This document shows, piece by piece, positions 8,408 to 16,695 of a stretch of 64,000 nt of DNA. The first letter of the stretch is position 1. The number at the start of each line of letters is the position of its first letter. This DNA is from Lentibacillus lipolyticus. GTDB taxonomy: Bacteria; Bacillota; Bacilli; Bacillales; Amphibacillaceae. The notes under the pieces were generated by a model, which saw only the letters and a program-made list of their open reading frames with translations, made no database searches and was not told where the DNA came from. The translations under genes and the position numbers were made by a program. The DNA lies in contig SEIO01000003.1 of assembly GCA_004145795.1 (NCBI GenBank), positions 62,001 through 126,000 on the forward strand. Direction: 5' to 3'.

Positions 8408-9759
8408 TGGATGTTGTATTAATCATTCAAATGGTTGTCGCGGCAATTCTCGGTGCCGGTTTATATACGATAATTGGAATTGCTCCCGGCACGGATGAAA
8501 CAGCGGTTCTTGCCCCGGTAACCTTGCTGCTCGTGGTCTCCGGGATGGAACCGATTCTCGTGCTGACATTTTTTATCGCCGCTATTGTTGCCAAAAAGCT
8601 GACAGATTCCATCCCCGTTGCCATCGCGGGTATACCTGGTGGCGTCATGTCCGCGCCAATGGTTGATCACGCGATGGTCTTAAAAAAGCATGGAAAACCT
8701 GATGTGAGTATCCGGAAGATGGCTTCAGGTTCCGTCATCGGGACGATTATTTCCGTGCCGTTAAGTCTTTTGTTGGCATCGGCATTGGTTCCGCTTGCGG
8801 ATGTTATCGAACAATATTCCAGTCAACTATTTTTCTTTGGGGCGATTTTCCTGGCACTGATGACAAAAAATCGCTTATTCTCATTAGTATCGATTGTTCC
8901 ATTCGCATTTCTGATACAGGGGTTGCGTAATCTTTATTGGGAGATTGGTGTTGTTCCAGAAGATACGACCGTATTCACATCTTTTTTTCTTGGAATTACG
9001 ATTGGTCCGGTCATTTTAAAATTATTTGAATTGCTGAATGGACGAATCAGAAGGGATTTACCGCGATATGATAAAAAAGAAATAAAAATGAACAAAACTA
9101 GGGCGGAAAAAGGCTTTCCCAATCCATTTACAATCCTGAATAAAAAGGAAACATTCTCAAGTGCTGTCAGCTCCGTTTTCGGGGTGCTAACCTTCTTTAT
9201 GAGCCCGGTTGGTATAACAATATTTTTAGGTGAAACGATAGCGAGCAGAATCAAGAATCCGGTGAAGCGGGCGGCCCGGGCTGTTTCCAGTATGGACGGG
9301 CTGACCAATGCTGCGTATCTTTCCGGCATATTGGTTCCATTGATTGCCATTGGCTATCCACTTTCTCCAACGGCACTTGGACCTGGACATGCACTATTTA
9401 ATGCGCCACCGGTATTTACGTATGAACATAATCTGCATCATATTCTGTCCATGAATGAGTTTGTTATTGCCACGGTAATTGGCTCCATCGTTGCTATTAG
9501 TATAACGTTTTATATTACCATCAAATATGCACAGCCGATTTGTGCGTTTGTTTTTAAACGTATTCCGCATGAGGCTATGCTTGGGCTGTTCTTCGGGCTT
9601 GTCATAATGCTTGCCTATATGGATGCCGGTGTACTGAACATTGCTGGTGTACTCATGATAGGACTAGTGGCAGGATTTTTGCATCGAAAAGGTGTCAATT
9701 ACGGGGTGCAATTTATGACACTTTATGCGGCGCCATGGCTTGTGTCATTGGTGTTTTAG
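8404..9759 (+). CDS. TctA-family permease (tripartite tricarboxylate transporter large subunit)
   Basis: Large membrane protein of 451 residues with about ten to twelve membrane segments. The N-terminal half carries IIGIAPGTDETAVLAPVTLL, corresponding to the Gly/Pro-rich signature of TctA, and a second Gly/Pro loop PVAIAGIPGGVM. The internal region SSMDGLTNAAYLSGILVPLI matches the second half of the inverted repeat. It would import a di- or tricarboxylate with ion coupling. No periplasmic-type binding protein (TctC) gene lies nearby, so the system is incomplete here or works without one. Confidence 0.75.
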   Translation: MMDVVLIIQMVVAAILGAGLYTIIGIAPGTDETAVLAPVTLLLVVSGMEPILVLTFFIAAIVAKKLTDSIPVAIAGIPGGVMSAPMVDHAMVLKKHGKPDVSIRKMASGSVIGTIISVPLSLLLASALVPLADVIEQYSSQLFFFGAIFLALMTKNRLFSLVSIVPFAFLIQGLRNLYWEIGVVPEDTTVFTSFFLGITIGPVILKLFELLNGRIRRDLPRYDKKEIKMNKTRAEKGFPNPFTILNKKETFSSAVSSVFGVLTFFMSPVGITIFLGETIASRIKNPVKRAARAVSSMDGLTNAAYLSGILVPLIAIGYPLSPTALGPGHALFNAPPVFTYEHNLHHILSMNEFVIATVIGSIVAISITFYITIKYAQPICAFVFKRIPHEAMLGLFFGLVIMLAYMDAGVLNIAGVLMIGLVAGFLHRKGVNYGVQFMTLYAAPWLVSLVF

Positions 9760-9818
9760 CAGTGTTCTTTTCCTATCTGTTTTTCTGCCAGCGCAGTACA
9801 TACTTGAGGAGGATGCAA

Positions 9819-11120
9819 GTGGGAAAATGCGTACAATTATTATTCGTGATGATGATTATCTTAGTGGTTGTTGCCGGCTGTAGTGGCGGCAGTGACAACG
9901 GTGGAAAACGCAGTAATGCTGATTTGGCTGGTAAATAGACTGGTTCTATTGAGGTGCCAAAACAGCCGCTTGATATGATTGTTACCTTTCAGAAAGAAGA
10001 AGAATGGTCTGGGACCATTAGCATTCCTGTTCAAGGTATGAAGGATTATCCACTTTCCTCCGTTACGGTAAATGGTAAGGAAATAGCTTTTTTCATGGAA
10101 ATACAAGGACAGCAAATTTCTTTTGATGGGGAAGTTAATAAGGAGTCCATGGAAGGAGAGTTTAGCCAGAGCGGCCAGACTTTTCCTTTTTCATTAACTA
10201 AAGGCGGACCCGTAACGAAGAATGACGGGGACTTTTTACATGTAGAGACGGATGAAGGAACCCTTTATGGGGAATTAGAGACACCCGATGGGGCGGGTCC
10301 TTTTCCGGTTTTGGTTATGATTCCGGGATCGGGGCCGACTGACCGGAATGGCAATTCAGCTAGCATTCAAGGGGAAAATAACAGTCTCAAGCTTTTGGCG
10401 GAAGCATTGGCTGAACAAGGAATTGCCAGCGTACGTTATGATAAGCGCGGTATTGGCAAAAATTTGGAGGCAGCCATTCCGGAAAACAAGCTTAAGTTTA
10501 CTCAATTTGTGGATGACGCTGTAGCATGGACAAAATTATTGGCACAGGATGAATCTTATTCCCAGGTTGGGATTGTCGGCCATAGCCAGGGGTCGCTGGT
10601 TGGGATGCTCGCTGCCCAGGCTGGTTATGCCGATACTTTGATCTCGGTTGCTGGTGCCGGCCGTTCGATTGACCAAGTACTTTATGATCAATTGCAGACA
10701 CAATTACCGGAAGATTTGCTGCAGGAGGCAAAGGGGATTCTTGAAAAATTGAAGCAGGGTAAACAAGTTCAGAATATAAGCAAGGAATTACAAAATGTAT
10801 TCCGGCCGTCCGTACAGGAGTTCATGTCGTCGTGGATGCAGTATGACCCACGTCAAGAGATCTCCAAGCTGACTATCCCAACCCTTATTATAAATGGCGG
10901 CCGTGATTTACAAGTTCCGGTCAGTGAAGCGAAGTTGTTGCAGGAAGCGAAACCAGAAGCGGAAATGCTCATCCTGGAGAAAATGAACCATGTACTGAAG
11001 GAAGCCCCGAAAGATGAACAAGGAAATCGGCAGACATATGGTGCCCCGCAACTTCCTCTGGCGGATGGATTGGTAAAAGGAATGTTGGATTTCCTAAAAC
11101 AAACATATTTTTTAAAATAA
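9819..11120 (+). pseudogene. Alpha/beta-hydrolase lipoprotein interrupted by one in-frame TAG
   Basis: A single frame of 433 codons reads as one protein except for TAG at 9936-9938. The first part has GTG after AGGAGG, a hydrophobic signal peptide and the lipobox VVAGC. The second part is a secreted-type alpha/beta hydrolase with oxyanion segment MIPGSGPTDRNGNS, nucleophile elbow GIVGHSQGS, acid segment INGGRDLQVP and the His in MNHVLKE. Homologues I recall have Trp at this point (GKW or GTW), one base from TAG. Restart at GTG 9954 would give a 388-residue protein without export signal. A sequencing error is possible. Confidence 0.8.
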
Positions 11121-11253
11121 TATAATTGAATGAATTTGTTCAATTCGCTTTGCATCCGTTCTTCAGGTATAATTTATTATTAAAATGCGGGAAAAGTCAG
11201 TTCGGACAGAGGTGGAGCGGAAAATAACTTAATTTTGCAAGGGGGAGAGGAAA

Positions 11254-12201
11254 ATGGAGGACAAAAAGCCAATTCAATTGGATGAACGCATTTACTTAAT
11301 GGATGGTTTTGATTTGGGTGTACCGGAGCGCACCGGTACATATGTGATTGACGAAAATGAATTGACACTCGTTGAGACCGGGCCAAGTCCATCCGTAAAG
11401 TATATTAAAAAAGGCTTGCATGAGCTTGGTTTTTCGCTGGAACAGGTGACATACATCATTGTGACCCATGTCCACCTTGACCATGCTGGTGGGGCCGGAC
11501 TGCTGTTGAAAGAATGTCCAAACGCCACAGTCATCGTTCACCCAAGAGGGGCCAGGCATTTGGCGGATCCGAAAAAATTGGCAGCAGGGGCACGGGGTGT
11601 CTATGGTGAGAGTTTTAGTGAATTATTTGACCCGATTATTCCGGTGCCGGAAGATCGCTTGCTGGTTAAGGGGGATGGCGATACACTTCCTATTAGTGAA
11701 AGCTGTACCCTAAAATTTTTTGATACACCTGGGCATGCCAAACATCACTTCAGTATTTATGACCCCGTCAGTTATGGTTTGTTCACTGGTGATACAGTGG
11801 GGGTTCGTTATCAGCAGCTGATTGATGAGGGGATTGATTTCTTTTTGCCGTCCACATCTCCGAACCATTTCGACCCGGATGCCATGTATGCATCCATTAA
11901 TCGCATCCGTCAGATGCATTTGGACAGGATATATTATGGACATTTCGGCATGACGGAGAAGGTGGATAAGGCACTTGATCAAGTGTCAGAATGGCTGGAT
12001 ATCTTTGTTGGGATTGGTGAGGAAGTCGTGTCGGAAGGAAAGGGATATGATGTCCTGGCATCACGCATGCTGGAGCAGGTAAAGGGCGAATTATCCATGA
12101 AAGGTGTCCATACCGACCATGACGTCTATGTCGTAATTAATCTGGACATGCAAGTAAGTGCACTTGGTATTATTGATTACCTAAAGAAAAAGAAGCAATA
12201 A
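11254..12201 (+). CDS. MBL-fold metallohydrolase
   Basis: Cytoplasmic metallo-beta-lactamase-fold hydrolase of 315 residues. The metal motif is THVHLDHAGG near residue 70, with further ligands in DTPGHAKHHFS (about 155-165) and FTGDT (about 175). The C-terminal third is helical and family-specific. GGGGGAGAGG precedes the ATG. It stands alone. The substrate is unknown: the family includes thioesterases, lactonases and glyoxalase II-like enzymes. It is not closely similar to the second MBL protein in the window, which has THGHFDHVGG. Confidence 0.82.
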   Translation: MEDKKPIQLDERIYLMDGFDLGVPERTGTYVIDENELTLVETGPSPSVKYIKKGLHELGFSLEQVTYIIVTHVHLDHAGGAGLLLKECPNATVIVHPRGARHLADPKKLAAGARGVYGESFSELFDPIIPVPEDRLLVKGDGDTLPISESCTLKFFDTPGHAKHHFSIYDPVSYGLFTGDTVGVRYQQLIDEGIDFFLPSTSPNHFDPDAMYASINRIRQMHLDRIYYGHFGMTEKVDKALDQVSEWLDIFVGIGEEVVSEGKGYDVLASRMLEQVKGELSMKGVHTDHDVYVVINLDMQVSALGIIDYLKKKKQ

Positions 12202-12206
12202 CGGGA

Positions 12207-12258
12207 CTAGGGACAGGTCCATCGTTCCGCAAAAGCGGTGATAAAGGACCTGTCCTAA
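12207..12258. repeat. Intergenic long hairpin, GGGACAGGTCC type
   Basis: Arms GGACAGGTCC (12211-12220) and GGACCTGTCC (12246-12255) are perfect inverted repeats around an imperfect inner hairpin. There is no T-run, so it resembles a dispersed palindromic repeat more than a standard terminator. Confidence 0.6.
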
Positions 12259-12279
12259 TCTCTTGAAAGGTGGGCGTTG

Positions 12280-12687
12280 ATGAAAGTCATAACAATTGTG
12301 CTGCAGATTGGATTCTTATATGTTTTTTATATTACTGGCAGTTTGTTGCAGCGTCTCTTTCATTTGCCTATTCCTGGCAGCATCATCGGATTATTCCTTT
12401 TATTTATTGTTTTGCTGCTGAAAGTATTTCCTGCTACGTGGATTGAAACGGGTTCTGCTTTTTTATTGGACTATCTGTCACTGTTATTTGTTCCCGCCAC
12501 TACTGGTGTGATGAACTATTTTGACCTATTCGCCGGTCACACTATTTGGCTTTTTATCATTACGATGATTAGTACGCTGATTGTCATGATTTTTTCCGGG
12601 CATACAAGCCGGTTATTAGCAAGATACAGGGAAAAGCGACGGGAGGGAACGGAATGTCAACAGTCCTTATCGGAATCGTCTTTATAA
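12280..12687 (+). CDS. CidA/LrgA family holin-like protein
   Basis: This 135-residue protein has four membrane segments. The conserved CidA/LrgA block is LPIPGSIIGLFLLFIVLLLK followed by ETGSAFLLDYLSLLFVPATTG. The family modulates murein hydrolase activity and export of small metabolites, acting with an LrgB partner. The ATG is preferred over the adjacent TTG because of spacing from AAAGGTGGG. The last 34 bases overlap the downstream LrgB gene, so the pair is translationally coupled. No lytSR or cidR regulator is visible beside it. Confidence 0.88.
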   Translation: MKVITIVLQIGFLYVFYITGSLLQRLFHLPIPGSIIGLFLLFIVLLLKVFPATWIETGSAFLLDYLSLLFVPATTGVMNYFDLFAGHTIWLFIITMISTLIVMIFSGHTSRLLARYREKRREGTECQQSLSESSL

Positions 12688-13346
12688 GCCTAACGGTTTT
12701 CATTTATCTATTCATGACGCGATTATATCACCGATTTTACATACCGTTTCTTATTCCAGCTTTAACATCGACCGTTGCTGTTGTATTCCTGCTTATCATT
12801 ATGGAAGTTTCCTATGATACGTATATGATTGGAGGGCAATGGATTGATGCGTTGCTTGGTCCAGCCATCGTGGCGCTAGCTTATCCTTTGTACAACCAAC
12901 GGCACCTTCTGCTAAAAAATCTGTATCCAATTTTGGGCGGGGTAGTTGTCGGATCTTTAACTGGTATTTTTAGTGGCCTTTTACTGGCACAGTCGCTCGG
13001 ATTTAATGAAAAGCTGCTCTTTTCCCTTCTGCCCAAATCAGTAACAACCCCTGTTGCGATGCAGATTGCTGATGGGGTGGGCGGACTGCCGGCACTCTCC
13101 GTCCTGTTTGTTATGACAGCAGGGTTTACGGGTGTCGTCGTTGGACCTTATATTCTTTATTGGTTTAGGCTTGATAGTCCATTGGCAAAAGGGATGGCTT
13201 TCGGCAGTGCATCGCATGCCATAGGAACGGCCAAAGCAATTGAATATGGTGACTATACAACGTCGGTGAGTTCGGTTGCCATGACGTTAAGTGCGATTGC
13301 TTGCTCTGTTTTTGGATCGTTGGTTGTGTTGGTGTTTTATGCTTGA
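12654..13346 (+). CDS. LrgB/CidB family membrane protein
   Basis: This 230-residue integral membrane protein has about seven segments. Family hallmarks are LLGPAIVALAYPLYNQRH, LPKSVTTPVAMQIADGVGG and FGSASHAIGTAKAIEYGD. It is the partner of the LrgA-type holin-like protein and is thought to act in control of autolysis or in pyruvate/dicarboxylate movement, as shown for relatives such as PftAB in Bacillus. The ATG lies seven bases after GGGAGG inside the preceding gene. Confidence 0.9.
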   Translation: MSTVLIGIVFISLTVFIYLFMTRLYHRFYIPFLIPALTSTVAVVFLLIIMEVSYDTYMIGGQWIDALLGPAIVALAYPLYNQRHLLLKNLYPILGGVVVGSLTGIFSGLLLAQSLGFNEKLLFSLLPKSVTTPVAMQIADGVGGLPALSVLFVMTAGFTGVVVGPYILYWFRLDSPLAKGMAFGSASHAIGTAKAIEYGDYTTSVSSVAMTLSAIACSVFGSLVVLVFYA

Positions 13347-13418
13347 AGCACGGAGGTTTGTATGTTTCGCTGAAGTTCACAATTATTGGGCTGAAATGTG
13401 TGAAACATCTAAAGCAAT

Positions 13419-13457
13419 AGAAAATACCTGCTATGGGCAATGGCAGGTATTTTTTGA
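13419..13457. terminator. Bidirectional terminator after the LrgB gene
   Basis: AAAATACCTGC/GCAGGTATTTT stem with a T-run on the right side and A residues on the left; it lies between convergent genes. Confidence 0.82.
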
Positions 13458-13471
13458 TTAATAAAAATAGT

Positions 13472-13870
13472 TTACTTCCCGTCTTCTGTCTTCATAAACG
13501 TCAGTATGGCAAAAAATACAAAACTTAAGAGCAATATTGATCCGCCGACAATAAAGAATACGGTCACAAATCCGTCAGCCAGATTAAACGGACGTAAATA
13601 GTAGAGCCACATACCAACTGTCAGACCGATTGCTCCGATAATGGCTGACCAGACATGCAGGGTGGCCACTATTGTCTTCGCCGGTGTGAAAATCTTGTAG
13701 TAAACAGCCCAGGCAAATAAGGTCAGCCAGCCGACAACGAGAATATGTGCGTGGACAGTTTTGAATGCTAGACTGCCCGCGCCGGCCATGTGGGAGCCGA
13801 GGAAGGCGCCAATCAATGCGAAAATAGCTGAAAATCTGAGTAATACCTTACTGTACTTTTCCAAATCCAT
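13472..13870 (-). CDS. Small membrane protein resembling a fragment of heme-copper oxidase subunit I
   Basis: This 132-residue protein has four membrane segments. The segment TVHAHILVVGWLTLFAWAVY resembles the HAHLxxxGW heme-ligand helix of cbb3 oxidase subunit I (CcoN) and NnrS-type proteins. The other helices have no clear metal ligands except His in the segment ATLHVWSAIIG. Similar short proteins occur in Bacillales, sometimes annotated as cytochrome-c oxidase. It is far too short to be a catalytic subunit. A heme-binding or assembly role is only a guess. It has no operon partner. Confidence 0.6.
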   Translation of the reverse strand: MDLEKYSKVLLRFSAIFALIGAFLGSHMAGAGSLAFKTVHAHILVVGWLTLFAWAVYYKIFTPAKTIVATLHVWSAIIGAIGLTVGMWLYYLRPFNLADGFVTVFFIVGGSILLLSFVFFAILTFMKTEDGK

Positions 13871-13908
13871 TCTCTCCCTTTGTAATTGGAAACACGGTTG
13901 TTTCCTTT

Positions 13909-14967
13909 TTATTTAAAAGATGCTGCTCTTTTTGGATACATCGCTGCGATTTTCTCTTCAATCTGGGCAGTTGCTTCGTCCAGATTGGCTGCGTTAATGT
14001 GTTTTATTTGTTCATCAGTATATTTCTCCGTTGTGTGTTCATAACGCGGGTCATAGTAATAGTCAAGTAACAGCCGGAAAGCTTGGTTGTAATGACCTTG
14101 CTGCAGATCTTCCCTAATTTGTTTGGCAACCGGTGTATGGATACGTTTTTGGATGCGACTATACGCTTCCATAAATGCATCCGGATGATTCCATGGCCGA
14201 TAGTCGTCGAGAATGTTTTGGATGCGCTGCTCCATTGGCAAATCGATCAACAGCTGCACACTATGTTCCTTTTTCTCATAAAGGAAACTCGGAATGCTTA
14301 CTTTGCCGATTCGCTTACTTTCCCCTTCCATTAAAACAAACGGGGCATCCTTATATTGATGTATTGCGTGAACCAAGCGGGAATCAAACTTTTTCTGATT
14401 CGCTGGCTCGACGCCGATATGACCAAAAATAGACCCTCTATGACCAGCCATTCCTTCGAGGTCAATCACCGGGTAGCCTTTCTCCCAAAGGCGGTGCAGG
14501 ATTTTCGTTTTTCCTGTGCCAGTATTACCGTTTAAAACGATAATGTCCGGCGGGAACGCTGCTTTTTCCAATTCGCTTACCACCCACCGCCGGTACGAGC
14601 GGATGCCACCCTGCAGTCTGCTAACGTCAATGCCCATGAAATCTGTAAAAGTGGCAGCGGCCTTGCTGCGCATACCGCCGCGCCAGCAAAATACGACTTT
14701 AGGTGTATCAATTTGTTCGAATTTACTAACGAAACCAGGCAGTTTGGCAGACATGATTTCCAGTCCGCGCTTTTTTGCAGCCTGTTTGCTCTCTTGCTTA
14801 TAAAGCGTACCGACTTCAGCCCGTTCGTCATCGGTGAACACGGGTATATTCATGCTTCCGGGGATGGTCCCTTCCTGGAATTCCTTTGGCGAACGGACGT
14901 CAATCGTGGTGACCTCGCCTTTTTGCTGTTTTTCAAAAAGATCCTGTAGTGTTATATCTTGAAACAT
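13909..14967 (-). CDS. mnmH: tRNA 2-selenouridine synthase
   Basis: Exchanges sulfur for selenium at U34 of tRNA-Lys, -Glu and -Gln using selenophosphate, through a geranylated intermediate (YbbB/SelU). The 352-residue protein has an N-terminal rhodanese domain with active Cys in KVVFCWRGGMRSKA near residue 95, and a C-terminal P-loop domain with NGNTGTGKTKIL near residue 145. It begins 20 bases after selD and is cotranscribed with it. With no selA or selB in view, the pair suggests selenium is used for tRNA modification. Confidence 0.93.
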   Translation of the reverse strand: MFQDITLQDLFEKQQKGEVTTIDVRSPKEFQEGTIPGSMNIPVFTDDERAEVGTLYKQESKQAAKKRGLEIMSAKLPGFVSKFEQIDTPKVVFCWRGGMRSKAAATFTDFMGIDVSRLQGGIRSYRRWVVSELEKAAFPPDIIVLNGNTGTGKTKILHRLWEKGYPVIDLEGMAGHRGSIFGHIGVEPANQKKFDSRLVHAIHQYKDAPFVLMEGESKRIGKVSIPSFLYEKKEHSVQLLIDLPMEQRIQNILDDYRPWNHPDAFMEAYSRIQKRIHTPVAKQIREDLQQGHYNQAFRLLLDYYYDPRYEHTTEKYTDEQIKHINAANLDEATAQIEEKIAAMYPKRAASFK

Positions 14968-14987
14968 GGAAAAATCGCTCTCCTTCG

Positions 14988-16031
14988 TTATTCGACCGTG
15001 ATATGCCCATTGTTACCATCGGTCACAGAGCCTATAATGCTTGCCTCGGTACCTTTCTGCTGCAATTCTGCTAGTAGTGCATCGGCATCGTTACTATCAA
15101 CGGCAATAAGCAGTCCGCCTGAAGTTACTGCATCACACAAGATCCATTTGTCCAGCTGGTCGGTGTTCGCCGGGAAGGTGACGATATCACGAATGTGGTC
15201 ATAATTATTTTTCGTCCCGCCTGGTACCGATCCCGCCGCGGCAAGTTCTTTGACACGCGGAAGCACTGGTACCGATTCGGAATCAATCCGGACTTCCACG
15301 TTGCTTCCGGCCGCTATTTCAGACGCATGGCCAAGCAGTCCGAAGCCGGTAACATCGGTTGAAGCGTGAATACGATAATCTTTCATCGTTTCGGCAGCGG
15401 TCTTGTTCAATGTTGTCATAAGGTCGGTAACACGGTCAATCTCTTCATCTGTCAGCATATCTTTTTTCAAGGAAGACGTCATGATACCGACACCGATTGG
15501 TTTTGTCAAAATGAGCTTGTCCCCTGGTTTGGCACTTGTGTTCGTTAAAACGTTTTCGGGGTTGACGGTACCAGTAACAGCAAGTCCGAACTTGGGTTCC
15601 TGGTCATCAATGGAGTGTCCACCGACGAGTGACACGCCCGCTTCTTCTAATTTATCTCCAGCACCGCGCAAGATTTCAGCTAAGATGCTTTCGTCCAGTG
15701 TCGATATCGGATACGCCACGATGTTCAATGCCGTAATTGGTGTGCCGCCCATGGCATACACATCGCTAATCGCATTGGCGGCCGCCACCTGTCCGAATGC
15801 ATACGGATCATTGACAATCGGAGTGAAAAAATCGACCGTCTGGACAAGCGCCAGATCATCGGTAAGCTTATACACACCGGCATCATCGCTCGTGTCCAAT
15901 CCGACGAGCAAGTTTGGATTCGGTGTGGCCTGTGGCAGCGAGCGGAGCACATTTTCCAGATCGGCTGGCCCAATTTTGCACCCGCATCCGCCTTTTGACG
16001 ACAGCGAAGTTAATTGTATATTAGTGGTCAT
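14988..16031 (-). CDS. selD: Selenide, water dikinase (selenophosphate synthetase)
   Basis: Makes selenophosphate from selenide and ATP. The 347-residue protein has the usual AIR-synthase fold. The catalytic pair is in SKGGCGCKIG near residue 17: the reactive residue is an ordinary Cys codon (TGC), not a UGA selenocysteine. ATP/metal residues are in GLDTSDDAGVYKL, FFTPIVNDPYAFG and GGHSIDD. AAAGGTG precedes the ATG. It leads a two-gene operon with mnmH and diverges from the YtrA-type operon. Confidence 0.95.
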   Translation of the reverse strand: MTTNIQLTSLSSKGGCGCKIGPADLENVLRSLPQATPNPNLLVGLDTSDDAGVYKLTDDLALVQTVDFFTPIVNDPYAFGQVAAANAISDVYAMGGTPITALNIVAYPISTLDESILAEILRGAGDKLEEAGVSLVGGHSIDDQEPKFGLAVTGTVNPENVLTNTSAKPGDKLILTKPIGVGIMTSSLKKDMLTDEEIDRVTDLMTTLNKTAAETMKDYRIHASTDVTGFGLLGHASEIAAGSNVEVRIDSESVPVLPRVKELAAAGSVPGGTKNNYDHIRDIVTFPANTDQLDKWILCDAVTSGGLLIAVDSNDADALLAELQQKGTEASIIGSVTDGNNGHITVE

Positions 16032-16146
16032 GATGAATCACCTTTCTGTTCATACAAATTCATATCCTCTCCATTTTAGCATAGAAAAGACAGGTTTGCG
16101 TTTGAGTGCATGTCATGAGCGAACGGTAAAATTATTTTTTCACCAG

Positions 16147-16175
16147 TTGACACTCAGGTGTATCAATCGTATAAT
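16147..16175 (+). promoter_or_regulatory. Consensus sigma-A promoter of the YtrA-type operon
   Basis: TTGACA (16147-16152), a spacer of exactly 17 bases, then TATAAT (16170-16175): both hexamers match consensus fully. Such a strong promoter makes sense only with a repressor, and the palindromic operator starts six bases downstream, over the expected start of transcription. Confidence 0.9.
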
Positions 16176-16180
16176 ACAGC

Positions 16181-16214
16181 ACACATGTGTATTAATCACT
16201 TAATACACATGTGT
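16181..16214 (+). promoter_or_regulatory. Operator 1 for the GntR/YtrA-type regulator
   Basis: Perfect inverted repeat with 15-base arms (ACACATGTGTATTAA and its complement) around TCAC. It contains the core GTGTATTAA-N4-TTAATACAC, matching the YtrA-type operator of B. subtilis (AGTGTA-N13-TACACT). It covers the transcription start. Confidence 0.88.
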
Positions 16215-16246
16215 CACCAAAAAATCATGGTATTTTTTTAATCTTG

Positions 16247-16268
16247 GTGTATTAACCAGTTAATACAT
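16247..16268 (+). promoter_or_regulatory. Operator 2 for the GntR/YtrA-type regulator
   Basis: GTGTATTAACCAGTTAATACAT repeats the core of operator 1 with one end base changed. It lies 60 bases downstream in the 5' leader, 35 bases before the regulator gene, so looping or roadblock repression is possible. Confidence 0.8.
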
Positions 16269-16302
16269 TGACAGACTTCCAATTTAAATAGGAGCTGGGC
16301 GT

Positions 16303-16695
16303 ATGAATGTACATTTTAATAAACGCGATCCGGTCTATGTGCAGGTGATCCGTCACTTTAAGGAACAGATTGCAACCGGCGTGTTTGAGCCGGGGCAGGA
16401 GATTCCTTCACGGCGGGAATTGGCAGGCAGACTGAAAATAAACCCGAACACTGCACAGCGGGCTTACAAAGAAATGGAGGAAGCGGGTTTGATTTATACG
16501 GAGCGAAACTTGCCGAGCAGAATTACGAAAGATGAAAAGGTACTGCGTGCAGTCAGGGAGGAATTGATCGACGAAGCAGTAGATGCGTTTGTTCACTCCA
16601 TTCGTTCCATTAATGTATCAGCCGATGATGTGCTGGATCGAGTTAAGGAAAAATTTGAAACAGATAAGGATACAAGGGGGTACGGAAATGATTGA
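16303..16695 (+). CDS. GntR-family repressor, YtrA subfamily
   Basis: This 130-residue protein has an N-terminal winged helix-turn-helix: VYVQVIRHFKEQIATGVF, PGQEIPSRRELAGRLKINPN and TAQRAYKEMEEAGLI. It has only a short helical C-terminal dimer region, as is typical of YtrA-type regulators. It is the first gene of an ABC transporter operon whose promoter carries two matching palindromes, so autorepression is likely. In B. subtilis YtrA responds to cell-wall antibiotics that target lipid II. Its stop codon overlaps the start of the ATPase gene. Confidence 0.9.
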   Translation: MNVHFNKRDPVYVQVIRHFKEQIATGVFEPGQEIPSRRELAGRLKINPNTAQRAYKEMEEAGLIYTERNLPSRITKDEKVLRAVREELIDEAVDAFVHSIRSINVSADDVLDRVKEKFETDKDTRGYGND

